Positions 24,808-33,987 are shown, numbered from the stretch's first letter. The stretch: 50,828 bases of DNA from an uncultured Faecalibacterium sp. (GCA_944386015.1 CALWZK010000011.1:1-50828), one strand, 5' to 3'. Translations and numbers: made by a program. The notes: generated by a model from the letters alone, not told the origin.

Positions 24808-25647
24808 ATGAACGAGACAATTCTGCAGGCCAAGGACCTGCACTTCCGGTATGACCCGGAGGCCGCCAGCTATGCCCTGGACGGGGTGACAGCCAGCGTC
24901 AAGCGGGGCGAGTTTGTAGCGGTGCTGGGGGCCAACGGCTGCGGCAAATCCACCCTGGCCAAGCACTTCAACGCCATTCTGCTGCCCGAGACCGGCACGG
25001 TCACGGTGGAGGGGATGGACACCGCCGACGATGACAAGCTCTATGACATCCGCCAGAAGGTGGGCATGGTGTTCCAGAACCCCGACAACCAGATTGTGGC
25101 TACGGTGGTGGAGGAAGACGTGGCCTTCGCCCTGGAAAACCTGGGGGTACCCACCGATGAAATGCGCCGCCGGATCGACGACGCCATGAAGATGACCGGC
25201 ATCTATGAGATGCGGACCCGGGCCCCCCACAACCTGTCGGGCGGCCAGAAACAGCGGGTGGCCATCGCGGGCATCGTGGCCATGAGCCCCGACTGCATCG
25301 TGCTGGACGAAGCCACCGCCATGCTGGATCCCCGGGGCCGGGAGCAGGTGATGCAGACCATCCACCGCCTCAACCGGGACCGGGGGATCACGGTGGTGGC
25401 CATCACCCATTATATGGAGGAGGCCGCCCAGGCCGACCGGGTCATCGTCATGAGCCACGGCCGGATTGTGATGGAAGGCACCCCCAAAGAGGTGTTCAGC
25501 CAGACCGAGAAGGTCCGGTCTCTCCACCTGGACGTCCCCCAGGCCGCTGATCTGCGGGACGAGCTGGTGAAGGCCGGCATCCCCATGCCGGAGGGCATCA
25601 TCGACCCCGGCGAATGTGCACAGGCTCTCTACGAGCTGCTGAAGTGA
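24808..25647 (+). CDS. ecfA1: ECF transporter ATPase subunit A1
   Basis: A 279-residue ATPase of the energy-coupling factor module that powers vitamin/micronutrient S-components. Walker A GANGCGKST (about 41-49), Q-loop FQNPDNQ typical of EcfA, signature LSGGQKQR, and Walker B CIVLDEATAMLDP are visible. The start MNETIL is the last in-frame ATG before conserved sequence. ecfA2 and ecfT follow directly. No S-component is in the window, so this is probably a shared group II module. Confidence 0.95.
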   Translation: MNETILQAKDLHFRYDPEAASYALDGVTASVKRGEFVAVLGANGCGKSTLAKHFNAILLPETGTVTVEGMDTADDDKLYDIRQKVGMVFQNPDNQIVATVVEEDVAFALENLGVPTDEMRRRIDDAMKMTGIYEMRTRAPHNLSGGQKQRVAIAGIVAMSPDCIVLDEATAMLDPRGREQVMQTIHRLNRDRGITVVAITHYMEEAAQADRVIVMSHGRIVMEGTPKEVFSQTEKVRSLHLDVPQAADLRDELVKAGIPMPEGIIDPGECAQALYELLK

Positions 25648-25658
25648 GGGAGGGCAAT

Positions 25659-26573
25659 ATGGCAAGCATCATCAAGGTGGAACACCTTTCTTATGTTTAC
25701 AACAAGGGAATGCCCGGTGAAGTCACCGCCCTGGAAGACGTCAGCTTCGAGGTGGAAGAAGGAGACTTCGTGGGCATCATCGGCGCCACCGGTTCGGGCA
25801 AAAGCACCCTGATCGGCCACATGAACGGCCTCAACCGCCCCACCAGCGGCAAGATCATCATCGACGGCCGGGACGTCTGGGAAGACCCCGCCAAGATCCG
25901 GGACTTCCGGTTCCTGACCGGGCTGGTGTTCCAGTACCCCGAGTACCAGCTGTTTGAGGAGACCTGCTACAAGGACATCGCCTTCGGCCCCAAAAACATG
26001 GGCCTGGACGAAAAGGAAGTGGACCGCCGGGTCCGGGAGGCCGCCAAATTTGTAGGCCTGGAGGACAAGCTGCTCCAGCGCAGCCCCTTTGAACTGTCGG
26101 GGGGCCAGAAGCGGCGGGTGGCCGTGGCCGGCGTCATGGCCATGGAGCCCCGGATTCTGGTGCTGGACGAGCCTGCCGCCGGACTGGACCCCGAGGGCCG
26201 GGATTCCATCCTGTCGGCCATCAAGGCCTTCCACAAAAAGACCGGCACCACCGTCCTGCTGGTGTCCCACAGCATGGAGGACATCGCCCGCTACGCCGAC
26301 AAGGTGCTGGTGATGGCACAGAAGCATGTGGCCATGTACGACACGGTGGAGAACGTCTTTGCCCGGGCCCAGGAGCTGCTGGCCCTGGGACTGTCGGTGC
26401 CCCAGGTCACCAAAATTTTCCTGAAGCTGCGGGAGATGGGGATTGACGTCCCGGCGGACGTCTACACCATCCCCTACGCAGTGAAAAAGATCCTGGAGGC
26501 CAAGGCCCGCCGGGATGCAGGGGAGAGCCTCACTCTGCCCCGCAGCGATGAGAAAGGGGGCTGTGACCAGTGA
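25659..26573 (+). CDS. ecfA2: ECF transporter ATPase subunit A2
   Basis: A 304-residue second ATPase of the ECF module. It has Walker A GATGSGKST, the EcfA-type Q-loop FQYPEYQLFEET, signature LSGGQKRR, and Walker B ILVLDEPAAGLDPEG. The C-terminal extension is typical of EcfA2. GAGGGAGGG lies before the ATG, 11 bp after ecfA1. Its TGA overlaps the GTG start of ecfT by 4 bp. Confidence 0.95.
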   Translation: MASIIKVEHLSYVYNKGMPGEVTALEDVSFEVEEGDFVGIIGATGSGKSTLIGHMNGLNRPTSGKIIIDGRDVWEDPAKIRDFRFLTGLVFQYPEYQLFEETCYKDIAFGPKNMGLDEKEVDRRVREAAKFVGLEDKLLQRSPFELSGGQKRRVAVAGVMAMEPRILVLDEPAAGLDPEGRDSILSAIKAFHKKTGTTVLLVSHSMEDIARYADKVLVMAQKHVAMYDTVENVFARAQELLALGLSVPQVTKIFLKLREMGIDVPADVYTIPYAVKKILEAKARRDAGESLTLPRSDEKGGCDQ

Positions 26574-27385
26574 TTCGTGATATTACCATTGGACAGCACT
26601 TCCCGGGCAACAGCCTGGTTCACCGGTTTGACCCCCGGCTCAAGCTGGTATTCACCATTGTCTATATTGCGGTGCTGTTTGCCGCATCCAACCCCCTGGG
26701 CCTGGCCCTGTCGGTGGTGTTCCTGGGGGCCATGTACAAAGTCTCCCAGATTCCCCTCAAGATGATCGGCCGGAGCCTGAAGCCCATCCTCCCCATCATC
26801 CTGTTCACCGCCGTGCTGAACGTGTTCTTTGTCAGCGGGGAGGGGGAGCCCCTGTTCCAGATGGGCTTTGTCACCATCTACGCCGAGGGCGTCCGGTACG
26901 CCATCATCATGGGGGTCCGGGTGGCGGCCCTGATCGCGGGCACCAGCCTGCTGACCTACACCACCAGCCCCATTGTGCTGACCGACGCCATCGAGGCTTT
27001 GCTGCGGCCCCTGGCCAAACTGCATTTCCCGGTGCATGAGCTGGCCATGATGATGAGCATCGCCCTGCGGTTCATCCCCACCCTGATCGAGGAGACCGAC
27101 AAGATCATGAACGCCCAGAAGGCCCGCGGCGCCATGCTGGACACCGGCAAGCTGACCGAGCGGGTCAAGGCGCTGGTGCCGGTGCTGATCCCGCTGTTCA
27201 TCTCGGCGTTCCGCCGGGCGGACGAGCTGGCCATGGCCATGGAGTGCCGGTGCTACCGGGGCGGCGAGGGCCGCACCCGGCTGAAGGTTCTGAAATGCTG
27301 CCGCCAGGACTACCTGGATGTGGTGTTCTGCCTGGTCTGCTTTGGGATCATCCTGGCTTCCCGGCTGGTGTTCCCCGGCTATTGA
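26570..27385 (+). CDS. ecfT: ECF transporter transmembrane subunit T
   Basis: A 271-residue integral membrane coupling subunit that links the two ATPases to S-components. It has several hydrophobic helices and, in the cytoplasmic region, the paired Ala-Arg-Gly-type motif NAQKARGAML (about residues 183-192) that contacts the ATPases. The start is a GTG overlapping ecfA2, indicating coupled translation, and the gene is followed by a terminator. Confidence 0.94.
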   Translation: MIRDITIGQHFPGNSLVHRFDPRLKLVFTIVYIAVLFAASNPLGLALSVVFLGAMYKVSQIPLKMIGRSLKPILPIILFTAVLNVFFVSGEGEPLFQMGFVTIYAEGVRYAIIMGVRVAALIAGTSLLTYTTSPIVLTDAIEALLRPLAKLHFPVHELAMMMSIALRFIPTLIEETDKIMNAQKARGAMLDTGKLTERVKALVPVLIPLFISAFRRADELAMAMECRCYRGGEGRTRLKVLKCCRQDYLDVVFCLVCFGIILASRLVFPGY

Positions 27386-27392
27386 GTGTTTT

Positions 27393-27426
27393 GGGCCCCG
27401 GGCCTGCCCGGCGGCCCTGTTTTTTG
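27393..27426 (+). terminator. Terminator after ecfT
   Basis: A GC-rich stem GGGCC...GGCCC with CGGGC/GCCCG inside (27393-27417), followed by TG and a run of T (27420-27426). Confidence 0.75.
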
Positions 27427-27485
27427 GGAGAAAATTCTCCCGTTTTCGCGCAGATTCTGTGCTACGGTGAAAGGAGGCGCGGCCT

Positions 27486-28235
27486 GTGACCTGGCTGCTG
27501 ACACTGGCTTTTGACGGCACCAACTACTGCGGCTTTCAGGTGCAGCCCAACGGGCAGAGCGTGGCCGCTGCCTTTCAGGACGGCCTGGAGGCGGTGATCG
27601 GCTTTCGCCCCGACATCAAGGGGTGCAGCCGCACCGACGCGGGGGTCCACGCCCTGGGCTTTGCCCTCAGCTTTGAGGCGAATCTGGGAATTCCCCCCGC
27701 CAAGCTGCCCCTGGCCCTCAACACCAAGCTCCCCCGTGACATCCGGGTGCTGAAAGCGCAGCTGGTGCCCGACGGCTTCCACGCCCGGTATGCCGCCCAC
27801 ACCAAGACCTATCTCTACCGGATTCACAACAGCCCCATTGACTCACCCTTTGAGGAGCGGTATTACTGCCGGCTGCCGGGCCGCCTGGAGCTGGGCCCCA
27901 TGCAGCGGGCGGCGGCCCACTTTGTGGGCAAACACGATTTCCTGGCCCTGTGCGCCGCCCACAGTTCGGCGGCGGCCCACGGGGACACCGTCCGCACCAT
28001 CACCGACTGCCAGGTGACCCGGCAGGGGGACACCGTCAGCATCCTGGTGACGGCGGACGGGTATCTGTACAATATGGTCCGCATCCTGGCCGGCACCCTC
28101 TGTGAGGTGGGGGCGGGCCGGATGGACCCCGACGCGGTGCCGGCCATCCTGGCCAGCCGCGACCGCAAAAACGCCGGGCCCACCCTGCCGGCCAAGGGGC
28201 TGTTTTTGCACCATGTGGATTATGGCGATCTGTGA
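27486..28235 (+). CDS. truA: tRNA pseudouridine(38-40) synthase
   Basis: A 249-residue enzyme that isomerises uridines 38-40 in the tRNA anticodon arm. The catalytic aspartate lies in CSRTDAGVHAL (about residue 52). Other family segments are FDGTNYCGFQVQPN at the start and YLYNMVRILAGTL (about residue 200). The start is GTG with AAAGGAGG about 8 bp upstream. It probably leads the operon continuing to the DUF5711 gene. Confidence 0.96.
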   Translation: MTWLLTLAFDGTNYCGFQVQPNGQSVAAAFQDGLEAVIGFRPDIKGCSRTDAGVHALGFALSFEANLGIPPAKLPLALNTKLPRDIRVLKAQLVPDGFHARYAAHTKTYLYRIHNSPIDSPFEERYYCRLPGRLELGPMQRAAAHFVGKHDFLALCAAHSSAAAHGDTVRTITDCQVTRQGDTVSILVTADGYLYNMVRILAGTLCEVGAGRMDPDAVPAILASRDRKNAGPTLPAKGLFLHHVDYGDL

Positions 28236-28268
28236 CAGAGGGCAGACGCCGGGAAAGGAAGCAGAGGG

Positions 28269-29519
28269 ATGAGAAAGACCGGCCGGAGAGCCCGCAAAGA
28301 GGAAATGTCTGCGGGCCGGATCGAATACATCGAGGCAGCCCGCCAGCGGCTGCGGAGCCGCCGGCTGCGGCGGACCATTCTGCTGGTGGTGCTGGTGGCG
28401 GCGGTGGTGATCTACCTGACCGGGGTGGTGAACACCTCGGTGATGGCCCTGGAAAACCTGGCCGACACGGTGCGGATTGCCCTGATGCCCGAGCGGGGTT
28501 TCCCCCAGCAGACCGGCACCGGCGCGGTGTACCAGGTGGAGCAGCTGGAGGGCAGCTTTGTGGTGCTGGGGGAGGACGGCTGCGTCGTCTATTCCCACAG
28601 CGGCACCAAGCTCAACAACATCGGCACAGGCTATGCCCGGCCGGCCCTGGCGGCGGGGAAAAACAGCTTTGTGCTGTACAACCGCTCGGGCTCTGAGCTG
28701 CGGGTGGAGAGCCGCACCCGGGAGCTATACAGCCGCCAGACCGACGGGGACCTGTATCTCTGCGCCCTCAGCGACGGGGGCGAGCTGGCGGTGGTCACCG
28801 ACGATGTGCGCAAGCTGGCCATGCTGACCGTCTACGACACCTCCCGCAAGGAGGTGCTGACCTGGAGCCTCACCACCACCGAGGGCATTCCGATGCGGAT
28901 GGAATTTTCCCCCGACGGCAGCCAGCTGGCTGTGGCCACCCTCACCGCCCAGGAGGGGCAGGTGGTGTCCAACCTCTATCTGGTGAACCTGCGGGCGGGG
29001 GACCCCCAGCTGCTGGCCTCGGAGGCCGGCAGCACCCCCCTGGACCTGGAATGGCAGTCCAATTCCCGGCTGCTGGCGGTGTATGATACCCATGCCGCCC
29101 TCTACGGGTCGGACGGCAGCGCCCAGGCCCGGCGGGAGTTCGGCGGGGCTGCGGTGGCGGGGCTGTCTGCCTCCAGCGGGGGCCTGGCGGTCCTGTTCGG
29201 CAGCGGCCAGGCCAGCAGCGTGGTGCTGATGAACAGCAGCCTGGACATCCAGTACGAGGGCACTGTCCCCACCGCCCACGGCATCGCCCGGGGCTCGGAC
29301 GCCTTCTACCTGCTGTGCGACAGCTCGGTGGAATGCTTCGGCCTGGACGGCACCTATCAGTGGACGGTGGCCATGGACGCCCGTCCCCAGGCCATGCTGG
29401 CAAACAGCAGCGGACTGTTTGTTTTCACCGACAACATGGTCCAGCGGATCACCCCGCCGGACCAGGACGCCTCCAGCGAGGCGGCTGATTCGGCGGCATC
29501 GTCTGTACCGGCGGCTTGA
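28269..29519 (+). CDS. DUF5711 family membrane-anchored beta-propeller protein
   Basis: A 416-residue protein: a basic cytoplasmic N-terminus (many Arg/Lys, 1-38), one membrane helix (about 39-58), then an extracytoplasmic domain made of repeated beta-strand blocks resembling a beta-propeller (for example VVLGEDGCVVYSHSG and MEFSPDGSQLAVATL). The C-terminus is a Ser/Ala-rich tail. It matches the DUF5711 family of Oscillospirales; function unknown. It sits between truA and a CvpA-like gene. Confidence 0.8.
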   Translation: MRKTGRRARKEEMSAGRIEYIEAARQRLRSRRLRRTILLVVLVAAVVIYLTGVVNTSVMALENLADTVRIALMPERGFPQQTGTGAVYQVEQLEGSFVVLGEDGCVVYSHSGTKLNNIGTGYARPALAAGKNSFVLYNRSGSELRVESRTRELYSRQTDGDLYLCALSDGGELAVVTDDVRKLAMLTVYDTSRKEVLTWSLTTTEGIPMRMEFSPDGSQLAVATLTAQEGQVVSNLYLVNLRAGDPQLLASEAGSTPLDLEWQSNSRLLAVYDTHAALYGSDGSAQARREFGGAAVAGLSASSGGLAVLFGSGQASSVVLMNSSLDIQYEGTVPTAHGIARGSDAFYLLCDSSVECFGLDGTYQWTVAMDARPQAMLANSSGLFVFTDNMVQRITPPDQDASSEAADSAASSVPAA

Positions 29520-29608
29520 GGCCATCCCTGGGGTTTGAGGAGGAAGGTCCGTCTGAGTGCCCGTTGGCACTCTGCCACCCAGTCTGATAAAGTTTTTCGA
29601 GGATGTTC

Positions 29609-30301
29609 ATGAATCCGTCATTTCTTTTTGATATCATTTGTACTGCGGTCTGGATCGGCCTTGCCATCCACTATGCCCGCAAGGGCATGCTGGCCGCGGT
29701 GGTCCAGATCGGCGGCAACCTGCTGAGCCTGATCGGGGGCCACCAGCTGGCGGCCTGGGGCTCGGGCGCCCTGTTCGACCGCTTCTTTGCCGGCAGCTTC
29801 CGGGAGCGGATTGCTGCCAACCTGTCGGCCGGGGGCGCCGTGGACCTGAACGTCATCGCCCAGCGGTACGCCGGGTTTCTGCCCGAGAGCTTCCGCCAGC
29901 AGGTGGTGGAAGCCTGCCAGCGGGCGCTGGACGGCCTGCTGACCGACAACGCCGTGGTGATTGCAGACACCATTGTTCAGGATGTCATCCGCCCGCTGCT
30001 GACGCCGGTGTTTTCGGTGGTGCTGTTCTTTCTCTGTTTCGCCGCGCTGCGGATGCTCATCAGCCTGCTGGTGACCGTCCTGGGCCTGGTGAACCACCTG
30101 CCGGTGGTGGGAACAGTCAACCGGACCCTGGGCGTCCTGACAGGGGCCGCGGCCGGTCTGGCCGATGTGTTCCTGCTGCTGTGCGTGGTGTGGGCACTGG
30201 TGATCATCACCGGGGGCAACCTGCCCTGGCTCAATGACGCGGCCCTGGGGACCAGCGTCTGGTACCAACTTTTCAACCTTGTCAACCCGTTTGTCTCATA
30301 A
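29609..30301 (+). CDS. CvpA family membrane protein
   Basis: A 230-residue protein with about four hydrophobic helices, one at the N-terminus (FLFDIICTAVWIGLAIHYAR) followed by the KGMLAAVVQIGG segment characteristic of CvpA/colicin V production-like proteins. Family members affect envelope integrity or secretion in other bacteria; the mechanism is unclear. The second ATG (29609) is preferred because CGAGG precedes it by 6 bp, while it abuts the first ATG at 29603. It lies upstream of the ClpE-like gene with a 36-bp gap. Confidence 0.85.
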   Translation: MNPSFLFDIICTAVWIGLAIHYARKGMLAAVVQIGGNLLSLIGGHQLAAWGSGALFDRFFAGSFRERIAANLSAGGAVDLNVIAQRYAGFLPESFRQQVVEACQRALDGLLTDNAVVIADTIVQDVIRPLLTPVFSVVLFFLCFAALRMLISLLVTVLGLVNHLPVVGTVNRTLGVLTGAAAGLADVFLLLCVVWALVIITGGNLPWLNDAALGTSVWYQLFNLVNPFVS

Positions 30302-30337
30302 ACGAGAGGGGAGGGTTTTGCGATAGGAGGAAACGCT

Positions 30338-32641
30338 ATGGTTTGCGTTCGATGCAAAAAACGTCCGGCCATCATCTTCGTCCAGCGGATGGAGAACGGC
30401 CAGATGAAGCAGGAGGGCTACTGCCTGCACTGCGCCCGGGAACTGCACATCAAGCCGGTGGAAGACATGATGAAGCAGCTGGGCATGTCCGATCAGGACA
30501 TGGATAATATGGAAGACCGGATGGATAATCTGATGGAGGAGATGGGCGACGGCGCCAACCCCCTGGCCATGATGATGGGAATGCAGCAGGGGGACGACGA
30601 CAACGCCGGGGACGAAGATTTTGTGCCGGGCGGCAACGCCACCTTCCCCCTGAATATGGCGGGCCAGGCCGACCAGAACGGCTCCGCCCCCAAAAACGGC
30701 AAGGGGAACAAAAAGCCGCCCCGCCGCAAATATCTGGACACTTACTGCGAAAACCTGACCGCCAAGGCCCGGGAGGGCCGGCTGGACGAGATCATCGGGC
30801 GGGACCGGGAGATTTACCGGACCATCCAGATCCTTTCCCGGCGGCAGAAGAATAACCCCTGCCTCATCGGCGAGGCAGGCGTGGGCAAGACGGCCATCGC
30901 CGAGGGCATTGCCGAGCGGATTGCCCGGGGCCAGGTGCCGGCCCAGCTGAAGGACAAGGAAATCTACCTGCTGGACCTCACCGCCCTGGTGGCGGGCACC
31001 CAGTTCCGGGGCCAGTTTGAGCAGCGGGTCAAGGGCCTGCTGAACGAAGTCCGCCAGGCGGGGAACGTGATCCTGTTCATCGACGAGATCCACACCATCA
31101 CCGCCGCAGGCGAAAGCGAGGGCGCCATGAACGCCGGCAACATCCTGAAGCCCGCCCTTTCCCGGGGCGAGATCCAGGTGATCGGCGCCACCACCTTCTC
31201 GGAGTACCGCAAGTATATCGAGAAGGACCAGGCCCTGGAGCGCCGGTTCCAGCCGGTGCGGGTGGAGGAGCCCAGCATTTCCGACACCATCGCGGTGATG
31301 AACGGCATCAAGCGCTACTACGAGGACTACCACCATGTGAAGGTGCCCGCCAATGTGGTGAACGCGGCGGTCACCCTGTCCGAGCGGTATATCACCGACC
31401 GCTACCTCCCTGACAAGGCCATCGACCTGCTGGATGAGGCCTGCGCCTGCTGCAACCTGGCCCACCCCGAAATCTCGGCCTATCTGGAAGCCCAGAAGGA
31501 GCTGGATACCCTCAAGAAGGAGGAAGCCGAGATGGAGTCCTCCAGCACCGACGAAGCCATCGACTATGAGCAGGTGGCTGAGCGGAAGACCCGGATTGCC
31601 CAGCTGGAGGCCGACCTGCCCGCCCGGCAGGCAGCTGCCAGCGAGATCTCGGTGTCGATGGACGACCTGGCCCGGGTCATCGAGCTGTGGACCGGCATCC
31701 CGGCGGTCAAGATTCGGGAGACCGAGTATGTCCGCCTGGCCGGTCTGGAAGACGAGCTGAAAAAGAAGATCATCGGCCAGGACGAGGCGGTCCACCTGGT
31801 GGCCCAGGCCGTCAAGCGGAGCCGGGCCGATCTGGCCGGCCGCCGCCGCCCTGCCAGCTTCATCTTTGTGGGCCCCACCGGCGTGGGCAAAACCGAGCTG
31901 GTGAAGCAGCTGGCCAGCCAGCTGTTCGCCGGCCCCGACCCGCTGATCCGTCTGGACATGAGCGAGTATATGGAGAAGTACGCGGTGTCCCGGATGATCG
32001 GTTCGCCCCCGGGCTATGTGGGCTATGAGGAGGCCGGCCAGCTGACCGAGAAGGTCCGCCGCCGCCCCTACAGCGTAGTGCTGTTCGACGAGATCGAAAA
32101 GGCCCACCCCGATGTGCTGAACATCCTGCTCCAGATCCTGGACGAGGGCAAGATCAACGACGCCCAGGGCCGGACGGTGGATTTCTCCAACACGGTCATC
32201 TGCATGACCTCCAACGCCGGCTCCTCGGAGCAGGGCACCGGCGGCCTTGGCTTCAACAAGAGCGCCGATGAGATGAACAAGGACAAGACCATGAAGGCCC
32301 TGCGCCAGTTCCTGCGCCCCGAGTTCCTGGGCCGCGTGGACGAGATTGTGGTCTTCAAGTCCCTGAGCCAGGAGACCCTGGAGGGAATTGCCGGCCTGAT
32401 GCTGGAGGAATACCGCTCCGGCATGGAGGCCAAGGGGATCAGCTACAGCTACACCCCGGCAGCCATCAAGGCCCTGGTGGCCCAGTGCGACGGCGCCAAA
32501 TTCGGCGCCCGGGAGCTGCGGCGGGTCATCCGCAAGCAGGTGGAGGACGAAGCCGCCACCCGGATTGTGGACGGCCTGCTGGCCTCGGGCGGCAGCCTGA
32601 CGGTGGACGCCGAGGATGGCAAGATTGTCCTCAAGAGCTGA
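30338..32641 (+). CDS. ClpE-like Clp ATPase with N-terminal zinc finger
   Basis: A 767-residue Hsp100 unfoldase with two AAA+ modules. A four-cysteine zinc finger at the N-terminus (Cys 3, 6, 29, 32) replaces the usual Clp_N repeats, as in ClpE. An acidic Met-rich linker follows. Module 1 has Walker A GEAGVGKTA (about 178) and FIDEIHT. A coiled-coil middle region lies near residues 385-435. Module 2 has Walker A GPTGVGKTE (about 511) and the tripeptide LGF in GGLGFNKS (about 638), the loop that docks ClpP. It therefore probably feeds substrates to ClpP. A conserved ribosome site (ATAGGAGG) precedes the ATG. No CtsR operator is visible upstream. Confidence 0.92.
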   Translation: MVCVRCKKRPAIIFVQRMENGQMKQEGYCLHCARELHIKPVEDMMKQLGMSDQDMDNMEDRMDNLMEEMGDGANPLAMMMGMQQGDDDNAGDEDFVPGGNATFPLNMAGQADQNGSAPKNGKGNKKPPRRKYLDTYCENLTAKAREGRLDEIIGRDREIYRTIQILSRRQKNNPCLIGEAGVGKTAIAEGIAERIARGQVPAQLKDKEIYLLDLTALVAGTQFRGQFEQRVKGLLNEVRQAGNVILFIDEIHTITAAGESEGAMNAGNILKPALSRGEIQVIGATTFSEYRKYIEKDQALERRFQPVRVEEPSISDTIAVMNGIKRYYEDYHHVKVPANVVNAAVTLSERYITDRYLPDKAIDLLDEACACCNLAHPEISAYLEAQKELDTLKKEEAEMESSSTDEAIDYEQVAERKTRIAQLEADLPARQAAASEISVSMDDLARVIELWTGIPAVKIRETEYVRLAGLEDELKKKIIGQDEAVHLVAQAVKRSRADLAGRRRPASFIFVGPTGVGKTELVKQLASQLFAGPDPLIRLDMSEYMEKYAVSRMIGSPPGYVGYEEAGQLTEKVRRRPYSVVLFDEIEKAHPDVLNILLQILDEGKINDAQGRTVDFSNTVICMTSNAGSSEQGTGGLGFNKSADEMNKDKTMKALRQFLRPEFLGRVDEIVVFKSLSQETLEGIAGLMLEEYRSGMEAKGISYSYTPAAIKALVAQCDGAKFGARELRRVIRKQVEDEAATRIVDGLLASGGSLTVDAEDGKIVLKS

Positions 32642-32655
32642 GAAATCAACAAAAC

Positions 32656-32690
32656 AAGGCCCTGCCGTGGAAAAGCGGCAGGGCCTTTTG
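32656..32690. terminator. Bidirectional terminator after the ClpE-like gene
   Basis: AAGGCCCTGCCG (32656-32667) pairs with CGGCAGGGCCTT, with TTTT downstream on the plus strand and TTGTTTTGTTG on the minus strand. It serves the convergent ClpE-like and small membrane-protein transcripts. Confidence 0.85.
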
Positions 32691-32701
32691 TGATGATCCT
32701 T

Positions 32702-32869
32702 TTATGCAGCTTCGCTCTCGCTGGCCGAGCGGTAGATGCCGAAGGTGTTGTCCGGCTCGGGCATATCCACCCGGGAGGCCCGGTCGTTGACCGCCAGCAT
32801 CAAAACGGCCAGTATCACAAAGACAAACAGAATCACCAGCCATTTGAGCCAGTTGGGCATGCGGTTCAT
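32702..32869 (-). CDS. Small single-span membrane protein, 55 residues
   Basis: A 55-codon gene reading MNRMPNWLKWLVILFVF..., with one hydrophobic helix (about residues 8-27) and a polar tail containing VNDRASRVDMPEPDNTFG. AAAGGAAG lies about 9 bp before the ATG. It begins 28 bp after the pectinesterase stop on the same strand and ends at a terminator, so it is probably the last gene of that transcript. I do not recognise a family. Confidence 0.65.
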   Translation of the reverse strand: MNRMPNWLKWLVILFVFVILAVLMLAVNDRASRVDMPEPDNTFGIYRSASESEAA

Positions 32870-32897
32870 GGATACGCTTCCTTTCTCTTGTGGGGGC

Positions 32898-33851
32898 TCA
32901 TTCGGGGCGGCAGCGGCGCCGGGCCTGGGTCAGCAGACGGCCGGCCTGGGCAGCGTCCAGGCTGCGGACCAGCCCGCCGGTGCGGGGAAGGGCGCCGGGG
33001 CCGGTGCTGCCCTCCTCGGCAAAGACAGCTTTGTCCCCCTCGGCCCGGCCGTTCCAGGGGGAGAAGCCGGCAGGGGCGATGTGGGCCCCCAGCCGGCACT
33101 CCAGCACGGCGGTTTTGCCGGCGGGCCGCCAGGGCCGGCCCAGATAGACGCTGCCGGCGGGGCAGTCGGACACAAAGTCGCAGTCCCAGAACACAAAGCC
33201 CAGGCCATCGGGGGCGGTGGAAGGGGCGGTGACATAGCCCCGGCAGGAGCCGGTGCCGCCGTCCACCGAGCGGAGGATGCACTGTTCAAAGAGGGCGTCG
33301 GCCCCGCCCAGGATGCAGTCCACATCCCCGGCGATCTCGCAGCCCTGGTAATACTGGGCGCTGGGCTGCCGGGGGGCAAAGGCCCGGGGGCCCAGGAAGC
33401 TTTCCTTCTCCCGCTCCTTTTCAGGCAGCGGGCCGCAGAACAGGGTGTTCTGATGGCCCAGCAGCTGGACATGGCGGAAGATGGCCCGCCGGCTGTCCAC
33501 ATAGGCGGCGATGCCTGCGCCGGCCTGGGGGCCGGGCCCGGCGTCGTTCTGGATGGTCATCCCCTCCACCGTCACCAGGCCGCCGCTGAAAAAGGCGGTC
33601 CAGCTGCGGAAGATGCCGGTGGGCCGGCCGTCCCAGTGGGGCAGTTTGCCGCCGTCTCCCCAGACCAGCCGGGTTTGGCCCATGCCGGCCCCACGCAGGG
33701 TGATCTCCTGTTTTTCACACACCAGTTTTTCGCGGTAGGTGCCCGGGCCGATCTGGATCTCGGCGGGCTGGTCATAGGGTACAGCCAGAAGGGCCTCGCC
33801 GATGGTGGCGAAGTCGCCGCTGCCGTCCCGTGCAACGGTGATGGTAATCAT
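32898..33851 (-). CDS. Cytoplasmic pectinesterase family protein
   Basis: A 317-residue right-handed beta-helix carbohydrate esterase (CE8-type), which removes methyl esters from galacturonan. Family motifs are GTYREK (about 48-53), GHQNTLF (about 134-140), the catalytic-Asp region GDVDCILGGADALFEQ, and LGRPWR. There is no signal peptide, so it probably acts on imported methylated oligogalacturonides. The start MITITV follows GGAGG by 9 bp; longer forms run into the promoter region. It has its own promoter with an inverted repeat around the -35. Confidence 0.9.
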   Translation of the reverse strand: MITITVARDGSGDFATIGEALLAVPYDQPAEIQIGPGTYREKLVCEKQEITLRGAGMGQTRLVWGDGGKLPHWDGRPTGIFRSWTAFFSGGLVTVEGMTIQNDAGPGPQAGAGIAAYVDSRRAIFRHVQLLGHQNTLFCGPLPEKEREKESFLGPRAFAPRQPSAQYYQGCEIAGDVDCILGGADALFEQCILRSVDGGTGSCRGYVTAPSTAPDGLGFVFWDCDFVSDCPAGSVYLGRPWRPAGKTAVLECRLGAHIAPAGFSPWNGRAEGDKAVFAEEGSTGPGALPRTGGLVRSLDAAQAGRLLTQARRRCRPE

Positions 33852-33928
33852 CTCTGTCAGCCTCCGCGGGCCGGGCGCCGGGCGCCCGCAGCCCTCTCTG
33901 TGATGGCGGATCAAGTGGGAACGTCAAC

Positions 33929-33968
33929 AGTATACAGCAGCCGGGCGGCAGAATGCAACAGCCCGGCT
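33929..33968 (-). promoter_or_regulatory. Promoter of the pectinesterase gene with an inverted repeat
   Basis: Minus strand: TTGCAT (33953-33958), 18-bp spacer, TATACT (33929-33934). An 8-bp inverted repeat AGCCGGGC-N14-GCCCGGCT (33939-33946 and 33961-33968) brackets the -35 box, about two helical turns between half-sites. No T-tract follows, so an operator is more likely than a terminator. Confidence 0.55.
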
Positions 33969-33987
33969 GGGATGGGACAAAATTCGA

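Noticed and set aside
29555-29572. GAGTGCC-cgtt-GGCACTC hairpin before cvpA as a CIRCE heat-shock operator
   Set aside because: CIRCE has the opposite order of half-sites (GCACTC-N9-GAGTGC); this is only a small hairpin.
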